Positions 9,662 through 20,273 of a stretch of DNA of 64,000 nt are shown here, one piece after another. Below the pieces are notes generated by a model. The model saw nothing but the letters and a program-made list of their open reading frames with translations. It did no database searches and was not told the origin of the DNA. Origin of the DNA: Ceratodon purpureus (taxonomy: Eukaryota; Streptophyta; Bryopsida; Pseudoditrichales; Ditrichaceae); the NCBI GenBank assembly GCA_014871385.1, contig CM026428.1, forward strand, positions 16,980,830 through 17,044,829. Reading direction: 5' to 3'. The position numbers were made by a program, and so were the translations under genes. Position 1 is the stretch's first letter. Each line of letters starts with the position of its first letter.

Positions 9662-10608
9662 AAGGCGAAGGCCTAGAAATTTGGCAGTCCGTGTGAACAA
9701 GGAGAACAAATGGTTCAAATGCAGAGGATATTAATCCCCCATGGGCGTCTTCTCCACCTGGAAGACCGTCAGCCTTTTTGAACTATGAACAAGGCTATGT
9801 TGAAGCCTAGTGGTTCAAACATTTACTTTAAATAGAACACAAGATACGTGCACAAAGAGACATCATAAGTGATGGAAGACAAGGAGTCAACACGGTTAAA
9901 ATCTGAAGATTGTTATCTGCTTGTGCGAGTGATGAAATTTCTATGTCCAGTGATGACTCAAGAGGATTGTAATACAACTATTGTGTAATTGTTACAAATG
10001 CATTTGAATCCGCTCTCCATCTGAACCGGCAACATACAACCGACGGTTTATTAGTCAACTATGTACACAGTTTTATTGAAATAAAGTTCATTCACTAGCA
10101 TTGAGTCGAGGTGACCGCACCATTCTCTCTTGCAGACACACTCTTACTCGCATTTTCTAGCAGCTTTTCTAACTTGTATTGGTAGTCAGAGTGAGATATT
10201 TTGCAATTTGTATCTTTGATTCAATGATTTTTGTCGCATCCTTTTTCAAGGAACTATGTCTCTAAATCAGGAGCAATGACGCTCGCACATGCTAACCGCA
10301 ATTATCGGGGACCCAAAATCCTAAATATTTGGAGAATAAAACATCCTCCATAAGACTCCTGCCACGTGTCCACAATCAGTCAAGCCCGTTGCACATACCC
10401 AATGTAGTCATGGATATCGGACATGGTCAAGTATATCAATCCACCTCTTCAATTCATACCTAGAATTTCTTATTGTATAGGCATGCACAGCAAATCCACA
10501 TATGTTCCTTGAGAAGGACTTCAGTTTTGACTTGGTCAGGAACATGTATCAATTTAAGATCCCGGATATACACCGAACATGAGGGTAACAATTGGACGGC
10601 GGCCCAAA
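9662..10608. other. Intergenic, no gene seen
   Basis: There is no sustained frame on either strand. A stretch at 10178-10200 reads TATTGGTAGTCAGAGTGAG, loosely resembling a tRNA-Met primer-binding site region of an LTR retrotransposon, but no paired LTR was found. Confidence 0.4.
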
Positions 10609-11343
10609 CACTACAAGAACTTCTGTGACCAGTCTCCGAATTGATAGGGAAACGGAGACCCTAATTTGGTCAAACTCTTGATATAATATTGTGAGTTTTT
10701 GCTGTCAATTAAAACATAGTTTTGCTGTCAATTAGGACATAGTTAAAAATTGTAGAAATTAAAACTGAGAAAGGAGGGGAGGCAAATCACTCCCAACCTT
10801 GAAGTTGCGGCTCCTGATTGTCAACCTTAGGATTCAAATCAGAGACCTCCCAACCGCTCAATGAAAGCTCTACGAACTTGGTTTCCGATCACGGAGTGCT
10901 GCTGGTTTAGTCGGAGGCGGAACCGGCTGCGCTGCAGTTGCCATCCTAGACTCTTCTTGGAGGCTCTTGAAATTGGCTCTCAAAAACACTCAAATACAGT
11001 GACGGTGTGGTTGGTAATGCTTCCAAGGCAACCTCCTTAGTAGACAGAAGGTCTTGACTTCAACTCTCAGTAGAAACAATAATTACCAAGACCAAAAGAC
11101 CTATGGAAAAAACTGAAATCAAGATAACACAGTGAACGGAAAACAATGAGCATAGTTGTGCTAATAAAGTCCAGCACATATACAGGGTCCACGCTATCAG
11201 TTAACTAAAAAGTTGACAAAAAGGTGATAGGGATTAAAAAATAAGACCGATTTGACAAGACTACAGAGCACAATGTTCAAGTTATCATATTGAACATTTT
11301 GCTATCACAGTTGTGTCAATTTGACACAAATCTTCTTGTAGTG
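10609..11343. mobile_element. Non-autonomous CACTA (En/Spm) element, 735 bp
   Basis: The left end is CACTACAAGAACTTCTGTG. The right end, read in reverse complement, is CACTACAAGAAGATTTGTG, giving an 11-bp perfect terminal inverted repeat followed by a similar TGTG block. There is no transposase reading frame inside. Flanking trinucleotides are AAA and TTT, so the expected 3-bp target duplication is not conserved. The inner right end has a short palindrome (TTGTGTCAA/TTTGACACAA). Confidence 0.75.
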
Positions 11344-12125
11344 TTTAAATCACAAACTCAATCGAAAATGAAGGATATACAATAGCGCATGCATCTCAAT
11401 CCGGACGTCGCCGCATGCAGTCATGTGCCTTATATAAGTAGGTAGCTGATAGTTGTCGATGATGAACGGTTCTCCACCTCATTATACTCCGCGAGTTAAT
11501 GCATCTCCTCGACCAGTTACATGCAATAGACATAGGCATCAACTGAACGCTGGAGGGGTGTGTGAATACACATTTTATCATGGCAACGCAAAGTAACCCA
11601 CCCCACCATAAAGCCAGCTCAAGCAGGCTGTGTGAGCCCCCGTACATCTAAATAATAACGACATGAGATCTCGTCAGATACCCTTGGATGCGGAGTGCCC
11701 AATCTGACCAAACTGAGATGGAAGATGACCACGGCGAGGATACGGTCACCTAGAGAGAGTGCGGTCATGAACTTGGTCACAATTTTCGTCATCTATGTAG
11801 GCCTTTCCACTAGTGTGTATAAATGGCACCAATATCAAGATAGTGAGGTCGATATTGTATATGCAACAACTTGGTCTTGAATTTGAGCTCATTTGAATTT
11901 GAATTCTACTATAATGTATTAATGCAACTAGTGTCCAAAGTAGGGTCGTCCAATGAGTAAAACTTAAGTAAGCAAGCAGCATTAAGATGCCTATAATCTA
12001 TGACATTTGTGTGTTTGACTATATATGCTATTGTCCTTGGACACAAGGAAGATCATCAAGAGTCTCAATTGGACCTTCTTTAAAGACAAAGAGCTTTTTG
12101 AAGAATGCCAAATAGAAGTAATGAA

Positions 12126-12191
12126 GGACCATCATACAAATATAAGTGGGCACCAATACAATATTGTTCTAATAGATGGAGCTGTTATTGA
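12126..12191 (+). repeat. 66-bp duplicate of Raf-like kinase exon 2
   Basis: This 66-bp segment matches 21863-21928, within exon 2 of the Raf-like kinase gene, with five mismatches. Both read in the same frame as [17 protein letters not shown]. Here it sits in a 62-codon open frame (12025-12213) whose upstream part has no match in the kinase gene. Either a gene fragment was captured here, or a mobile sequence contributed this peptide to the kinase exon. Confidence 0.85.
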
Positions 12192-12321
12192 TTGGTCCTC
12201 CCTTCCCAAATGATGTCCGTCATGTCTAAGGGCCCCTCAATTGGTACCTGAAGTTTAGCATGGAGCTTCTCTAAAGTGATGTTCCGGACCCTTAATGCAT
12301 TTCCTACGCTGGATCTCGAGG

Positions 12322-12363
12322 CTTGCTTATTCTCTGTTGCGTGAACTTCAGAGAATAAGCAAG
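12322..12363. repeat. Perfect 15-bp inverted repeat (hairpin)
   Basis: CTTGCTTATTCTCTG (12322-12336) is the exact reverse complement of 12349-12363, separated by 12 nt. There is no T-run afterwards. It lies 130 bp downstream of the kinase exon duplicate in otherwise featureless DNA and may be a relic of a small foldback element. Confidence 0.7.
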
Positions 12364-12599
12364 GGAATAAACAGCGGCGGGGACAAGGGAGTATGACCAC
12401 GGTAGGGCACGGAGAGGTAAGGGTTTGAATAGACGGATGAACTCGGCGGGTGATGTCGCAATGACTGAGAGCGGAACGGAAATGGCACAGATGGATGGAA
12501 CATGACCTACGAAGAGTAGTCGCGCGAGTGGAAGTCCCAACGGAGGGGTCTTTGAGGCGGGGCAAGGATGGGCTGCCCGCGAGAAAGCGCAGCCCGCGC

Positions 12600-15500
12600 G
12601 AAGCCTTCAGAGAAGGCTCGTAGCACTACTCTACAGACATTCCAACAATGGTCTTTTTGTTGCATTTGTTGCACCTGCAAACTTGAATACTACAAATTGA
12701 AAATGTAAATTGGATCAACAGGCAATTTACAATAGAAAAAATGGACTCCAATCCAAAGACAAAAGTGGTACCTTGCTCTTCGATGGGAGAATTGTATGGG
12801 ATCTTGAATGGGGTATCATCTTCGAAACAAGAAAGGTATTACTGAGATACAAACCATAAATTGGGTATAAACACAAAAAGAAGAGTCATGGCCCCTAGTG
12901 TAGCAATGAAAATATTAAAAACATTGAAATTTGAATAAACCATTAAAACAAAATTAAAATGTAAATATTTTTAAGTTGATTGTCTACATTTATTTTCTAA
13001 AAATTCCAAAATTTCTAAGACAAGACCTACTATTTAGGCTTAAAGAATAACAAGCTTCACAAATTCCTCTTTCTAAGAAGTTGAAATTCAAAGAAAATAT
13101 GATCAAATTTTGCCATGTAGGGTTTCAACTAGAGTTTTTTATTCAACAAAAAAGCATGGCTCCAATAGAATTTGTCTTAGGTAAAAAATCAAAAGTTAGG
13201 TAGAAATGAAGACTCTCCATTTCTTTGAGCTCCAATATCAGCCTGGCTAATTAGAATTGGAATCTTAACCACCTTAGATTTTATGTCGATAATTCATTCA
13301 TTATTTGTTTTTTACGATGACTAACTTAACCCCCATAGTTCTTTGAAACCACATCATAATTGCAGCACCTCTAAGAAGGCTATTTTAGGCTCCTATATTT
13401 ATTAAAAAAAATCCATTTTTTTAAACAACATTTTCATCAGTAGTTTTTTTATGGCACAATTTTCAAAGTATTTGAAGTTATAATGCAAAAGATATGGATT
13501 ATAGAAGAATTTGCCCTAAATTTGGAAAGCTAATAACTAATCTCAATTTTCTATTTTTTGTCTTAGCTGCCCGTCAATTACAAGGGCAAAAAGTGACAAG
13601 ACTAAATTTCAAAAGGTGGGCACTTGCAACATAATGGCCCAATGTTTTTTTATGCATACACATTCTTAACAGTTTTCATTGAGTGGAAATTTCTCATCTA
13701 ATTAACAGTTTCCATCTAAAGGAGCCATTTTCATTCATGCAATTTTTTCATCCAATAAACAAATATCATCCATATCACAATTTTCATCCAAACCAGAACT
13801 TGCATCTATAAAGAAGTTTCACTTCCAACCTTTAATTTTCATTTGGTGTTGATATATATCATCAATTTTTGTGACGTGGTAGTGGGTCCATCCACAAGAT
13901 TTACTATTCTGAAGTTATTACTTTAAAAGTATAGAAGATTCTATCGTTTATACTTCAAGAATTTGCATTAATTTGAGTTTTATTTCAATTTTGTTAAATT
14001 TTTTTATGGTTTTTCTTCACATTGATAAGAACATATCTATTGTTTAGATATGCAGTTGAACATGTTGAGGTTACCTTTGGATTGTATTGTTCATTCAAAA
14101 AATGTAACAAATTTTCAACAAACCTCCAATTATTAAAAGATGGTTTTTTTGCCCTTTCCATGCATGCATGGGACTCAAAGTTGGTGACCATAAACTTAAT
14201 TTCTATATGTAGAAGAATTGATGATTCTTCTATATCAAATGTATTTGCAGAATATACTTTTTGATGTTTTTGGCAGTTTTGGCTACAAAAACATCAAGAA
14301 ACTCAAGGAATTAAAATGAATTAAAATGAACTTCGATTGATTTTTGTTATAACCGGTACATCCTGGGACTGTATTCTTTTGATAACATTTGCCACTTATA
14401 TGGCCATGACTGTGTTCATAAGTCACCTTGTCTGACCACCTATCCATGCAATGCTTCACAGGGCAGGTCTAAATGACAAAGAAATGTTGTGACAGCCGGG
14501 GCCAGGGCCATGCAAGTGCAAGGATAATTGAATTTGTAGTCATAAAGAAGCATCCGAGCCTTGCATTCTTTCCCATGGGCCATGGTTGATCTTTCTCTAT
14601 CGCCAAGACAGTCATCTGCCAGCTGGGAAGATTAATTGGGCATGTTGTTTGTCCTTAATCCATCTGTCACTTGTTCAATTCTGCTTTGTCTTGCTCATAC
14701 ATACATACTTTACTCTTTGCGGCCCCATTTAGGCCTGAACTTTGTTACACAAAACTGTACCTGTATCTTTCCAGTATGAAGAACATTAGGTGTGTTTATA
14801 AAGTTTTCCTACATGAACTAGATTACTAATGCACACAAAAAATGAAGCTTAATATGTTAGGAGGCAATACATACATGCATGTAGATTCATATACTTTACA
14901 TAGCCCACTATACTATTCATAAAATTGGGAAAAGTATTATAGAATTATGCTATTCAATTCAATGTACAAAGTAACACATTTTATCAATCAAGTGTTATAT
15001 TGCCAAAGTTGTGAATTCAAAACTTTGATTTGGTTGTTAAATAAGAAATCAAACACAATCACAAATTGTACAAAGATGCAATATTATAAACTAGAAAACT
15101 TACTTATATTCCTTATTTGCATTATTTCCTTTTCTTCATTTCTAACGTCCTCCACCTTAAATATCATCAAAACCCTCATAATGCTCATTGTATTAATACT
15201 ATTTATTATTTGTTATTTCATAATATTTTGAAATTACATGAAAGATGATTATTTAAATTTTATGATTCTAAAAAATCTGATGGTATATATCATGACACCA
15301 TAATTTAGTGCATAGTTTAGGTTTGTTTAAACTTAATTGTATGTATTTAAAGTGGAAAAAATCAATTGAATGAGATCGTTAACTTTAAAAATCATTCATT
15401 CTCAAACTACATTTGGATTTTTGAATTTTTGTTATAATTAGCTAACATGACGTACACTTCAACATCTATGGTTTGAACCCTATAATGATTTCAATATATA

Positions 15501-17009
15501 TAAATTATTAGTTTTCAAATAGATCTAATGATATATAATAATCAAACTATGTGCCTTTAAATGAACAAATGGAAAACATCTTCAAAACAAGTTTCATGGA
15601 AATCTCGTTTCTTAGAAGTAAATTTTGGAACAAACCATAATGAAATTGATCATAGAGAAGTATAAAAACATGATGTTTTTAATAGAATTTTTCTCCATGG
15701 TTCATAATAAGGCCTTGTCATAATAAATTAATTAACAATTATATATTTAAAAGAACATTCTTTATTTCACTTGAACCTTTGTATTTTAAGATAGACTAAT
15801 TTTTATGGTGAATCTTCATTATTCATAGTTAACTTAAGCTATTGAAGAGAGTTTAAGTTTTTATAAATGATTTTAGATTTAAAAATTTAAATTTTTTTTG
15901 ATTAAAAAATATTAATTTTATGATTAATAAATGTAAACTATTATTTTAAAGAAATTTTTATTTCAGGCAGCGAAATAATTATTGTTGCATTTATACTTGA
16001 TCTAGAAATGAATTCCGATGGGATTGATTTTTATATTGTTTTCAAAATGTCAAAATAATAAAAATGATATTTAATTAAAATCACAAAGTGAATAAAGTAA
16101 CAACTTTATTTTTTAGGTGAGGCCAGTTGCTACACATGCATCTATTTGCATAAAGGCCAATTTATATTAGTTCCTCTACAACCAAACAATGGCATAAACA
16201 AAATTGATTGCAACATTTTGTACTGTACATGAATAGTTACACAAAGATGATGTCAAATTCCAATTCCATGTTCAAAGAACACAAATGTCAAATTAAACAA
16301 TCCAATAATATATTTTTATTTTTTAAAAATAGACTTAAAGCTTGAGTTTCATGGATTTTCAAAGGTACGAGGGATCTAAATAATCCTGAATCTTAACGTA
16401 AAAAATTTACAATCTAAACATATGGTGAACTTTAAATTTGTGCTGTACTGAAATTATATATGGTCATGTTTTCTATATTTTCCCTTAGTTTTCCCAGGAA
16501 TCTAACATTTTAATTTTTACTTGTGAGGTGGAATGAAATGAGGAGCTGCTCACACTAAAAACTATATAAATTTTAGAAAGTTTTAGAAAAAATAGAAAAG
16601 GTGATTTTTTTTTGGTTTTGAAAAAGGTGCATAATAGGTGCATGCTAGGTAAAAACTTAAGAAAATAATGCTTTGGGGACACTTTTGGCTTGCTGGATGG
16701 TAGATGAAGTAGTACTGCCAAGGATAACTCGGTTGTGAAAGGATTCAATTTTATAGGTCATGAATACTATTCCCAACAGACTCGTGATTGATTCAAATCA
16801 ATCTGTAATCAAACCAATCTGTTTTCAAACCAAAATTACTCTTATTTACCTAACCAAGGCCAACCAAGGCCACAGTGAGGTAGAAATAAACGTGGAAGAA
16901 AATTACAATAGAGTGCACAATCATCTTCATACCAAAGAAGAGTGTTCTTTTGGACAAACTTTAGATATCTTATGTAGGACAGAGACTTCCCTGCAACACA
17001 AGTGAGGAG
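12600..17009. other. AT-rich intergenic region, no gene seen
   Basis: About 4.4 kb of strongly AT-rich DNA. The open frames present (for example 14947-15231 and 16485-16748) are low-complexity and show no domain, splice structure or codon bias. I saw no transposon ends. Confidence 0.6.
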
Positions 17010-17279
17010 TACCGTAGGTTACTAGCAGCTTAGGTAGAAAATAATTATTTTCTAAATTTTCTCAAAATTCTTGATTCTGTTTGCCCAACTTTGATATATT
17101 ATTATCCGACTTTGACATATTATTTGCCCAACTTTGAGATACTAGTATTGCTCCATGATACTTTGAGAAATTAAAAAATGCCTAACTTTGAGATATTATT
17201 TTTTGAACTGCCTAACCACTTTTTGCACTTTAATTAATTATTAGGTAAACAGTGCCCAAGCCGCTAGTAACCTATGGTA
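17010..17279. mobile_element. MITE-like element, 270 bp
   Basis: The left arm 17010-17034 and right arm 17255-17279 are 25-bp inverted repeats starting TACCRTAGGTTACTAGC. They differ at three positions, all transitions. The interior is AT-rich and contains three or four copies of a motif near CCAACTTTGAGATATTATT (about 17088-17200). No clear target duplication is visible. The superfamily is unknown. Confidence 0.65.
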
Positions 17280-17639
17280 GTACTTGACTATCACTGAGGG
17301 TTTCGTGTAGTGAAGAGCAGAGCAGTAGGTTGTGTAAGGTTTAGGCATGGGAGCACCACACTTGTGATGCGGAATGAACAGAGGGTTGGGCATGTGAAAG
17401 TGGGAGGTGAAGAAGCCGGATTGCAGCAAGTAAAGGAAAGCCATGAGGACATCGTTGCCAGGCTCCTCCTCAGAGCAGGGACTCAGGGAGGGAGGCAGGG
17501 AGCACTGCAATGAAATTTGCTTGGCAGGCATGCTTGGCTCGCTCAGCATTGGCTCACTGTACTTTTTCTAGTTGGGCTGGCAGGAGAATATGCTGGCCCT
17601 TGGGGCCCTTGCTGAAGCTGGAACAAATGGTGCGCCAAG

Positions 17640-18102
17640 CAGAAGAGTAGAGTAGAGTAGAGTAGAGTAGAGTAGAGTAGAACATGAAGGAGAGGAAAAA
17701 GAAAAGGCAAGAAAAGGCACGACACAACAACAGAGAGTGGAGAGTTTGGAGTCGAGTGGAGTGGAGAGCATCATCATCATCATCATCATCGCATAAGTTA
17801 AGGTAACTTAGGCTAAGTTAGTATATGAGGAGCCTAGGGAGCCGGAGGGAGGGGGGGGAGGGGAGGAGTGAGCCTGACTGACAGGAAGGAACGGGTCCAA
17901 AGTGAAGCAGGAGCCACATGTTCCCGACGAGAGTGCCCTGCCCGACGGAACATGAGGGAGGGAGGGGGAGAGGGACAATCGCCAACTGCAGAGAGCCGCC
18001 CGGAGCCACAATCTCATCTCCACCGGGAGGGAACACCACAAAAAGCGCACGCTAGGGCACACAGGGGAACGCAACGCAACGCAACGCAACGCAACGCAGG
18101 GG

Positions 18103-18134
<32 letters not shown>

Positions 18135-18760
18135 GTGCCAACTTCCAAGGCCCAACACAACACAAGCAAGTGTGTGCGTGTGACCCATTGCTGCTCCCCT
18201 GCCCTGCCCCTGCCCCTGCCCCTGCCCTGCCCTGCGTTGGCCAGGTCCACAGCCCCCCCTCTCCTCTCCTCTCCTCTCCTCTGGCGGCCATGCATGCATG
18301 CCCCCAGACCCAGGCTCCCTGCCTGCCTGCCTGCCTGCCTCCATACATACATTCATACATTCATTCATTCCTATAATCATACAATCATCACAAGGCCATG
18401 CCATGGCAATGGCAATGGCAATGGCAATGGCATGGAGGGAGACGCGGTCGTGGGCGCCTGGGGAAGCGCGGGGACGGGGGCCAGCGAGCGAGTGAGCGGA
18501 CCACAGGAGGTGAGGAGAGGAGAGGAGAGGAGAGGGCCGGCCATCAGGCCGGAAGGCACTGGGCTTGGTTGACGACAGAGGGGAGGAGGGGAGGGGAGGG
18601 GTCCATCCATCCATCCATCCATCCATCCATCCATCCATCCATCCATCCATCCATCCATCCATCCATCCATCCAGGGGGACTCACGGAGGGGGCGAGAGAG
18701 CCGCACCATCAGCGCAGCAGCGGCAGCAGCAACCAGACAGACAGACAGACACACTCACAC
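17640..18760. repeat. Dense cluster of mixed microsatellites upstream of the Raf-like kinase gene
   Basis: Successive short tandem arrays with different units: GAGTA x8 (about 17643-17682), ATC (17769-17791), GCAAC x6 (about 18067-18098), GCCA (18104-18133), CCCTGCC-type (18195-18235), TCTCC (18258-18282), GCCT (18320-18340), ATGGCA (18400-18431), GGAGA (18508-18533), CCAT x17-18 (18603-18673), CAGA (18732-18750). The region ends about 1.5 kb before the kinase start codon and is likely promoter or distal 5' sequence. Long open frames on both strands here are products of the repeats. Confidence 0.9.
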
Positions 18761-19973
18761 ACAGAGGCACACACTGAGGCAGCAAACACGAAAGAGCGCA
18801 CTGCAGTGCAGTGTAACTTAGAGTAGTGTAACTTAGTGGAACGTAACGTAGTGCACACTGGGATGCTGTAACTTAACATGATGGTATGAGGTAACTAAGC
18901 AGTGCCATCGCCACCCCCCCCCAAGTTCCAACTTGCACTTCCACTTGTGCACCGCAGCGCACTGCACTGCACTGCCTTCTGCACTGCACTTGCGCCCCAC
19001 CGTGCCGGGCTGCGCCTTCTCCTGTCGCGACGCCTGCCATTCCATCTCCCCCTTCCCTCGCCCTCCTATGGATCGTTTCCATCGCGGAGGCGTCTCCTGA
19101 CCGGCTTGCGCAATTCGTTCTCTCCTCGCTGCCCCTCCTCTGGCGCGGGTCGGGTCGGGCCGGGTGGCGGCGACTGGGCCAACGCGGATTTGTGGCGCTG
19201 CTGCCCCAGGGCTGGGCGTGGATGCTGCGGGGTTTTGCTGTCCGCAATTGCTAGCCAGTACGCTGCGCGTGACGTTTTTGGACCGTTTCGCCATTGCGGT
19301 GGACGGAGCGAGGGAGTGTGCGTGTGAGTGTGCCTGTGTGTGTGGTGGAGGTTTTTTTGTGTTGGTTCGGGATTCGGTGTGGTGATCTGCGTAAGGGTGG
19401 GTGGGTGGAAGGGGGCTAGGCGTGTCCTTGCCCGCGATTTCTTTCGTGGTGTGCGGAAGCGCATCTGGTGGTATTGCGATGTGATTGTGCCGGAAGTTTC
19501 TTGCCGTTCACGTGGAGTTTGTGGAGATGCGCGGTGGTCGTTGTTGCGGACACTGAAGCCTTTGCTTTGGTGTTTAATTGATTCGTCCTTGGCCAAGCGC
19601 CTGGTTGGAGTTGCGGCTGTTGCTTGGTCCTGTATTGTTTCGATCCTCTATTGATCGTGGACACCGTTTGTGACTGCGGTGTGGCGATAGTTTTATTTCC
19701 GTCGAGGCCTGAAGTGGACATTTGTTTCCATCCCAGGGTTTGATCGCTTCGATCCTGTTACGAGGGACTCTGTTACTTTTGGTGAAGGATCTCGCTTTCT
19801 CTCTCGTTTTGTATTCGCGTTCTCACGTGTGTGAGAATCGTGGGAGTGCTTGAGGGAATTAGCATCGGGTCGATCGTTGGCTCTTCCGATTTCTGGCTTT
19901 GTCGTTTCCTGACAACCCTAGGGCTTCATCAGGCCATATCTTTTTTTTGCGACTTATCTGATCTTCTCTGAAG

Positions 19974-20071
19974 GTACGGAGACACCGATTCTGATACTAT
20001 TGTGAGAGTTTGATACTGGCAAGTGTGAGTTGTTCTTGATCCTCTGACTCCGGTCATCTCGCGCATTTCAG
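19974..20071 (+). other. Possible 5' UTR intron of the Raf-like kinase gene
   Basis: CTGAAG/GTACGG at 19974 and CGCGCATTTCAG at 20071 are good donor and acceptor sites 98 bp apart, in the GC-rich leader before the ATG at 20274. This is inferred only from splice consensus. Confidence 0.3.
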
Positions 20072-20273
20072 GTGTCCAGGGGTAACAGTAGTCACATTTC
20101 AACGATCAAAGGATTGGAAATCTGCACTGAGTGGAAGCATTTGAAGAGATGATTAGGGACATACAGTAGAGAGGACAACATTGACGGTTGGAATGAAATA
20201 GGATGCCTTGCGAGAAGAGTTTCCGATTCTGTCGCAGAAATACAGGTAGCTTGCTCAGTGTTGCAGAACAGCA

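Noticed and set aside
9850..10250. Possible LTR end with primer-binding site (TATTGGTAGTCAGAGTG)
   Set aside because: The match to the tRNA-Met site is imperfect and no second LTR copy exists in the window.
17808..18826. Long overlapping open frames on both strands (up to 284 codons)
   Set aside because: They run through (CCAT)n, (GCAAC)n, (GCCA)n and similar arrays; repeat units not divisible by three keep all frames open. No domain or splice context.
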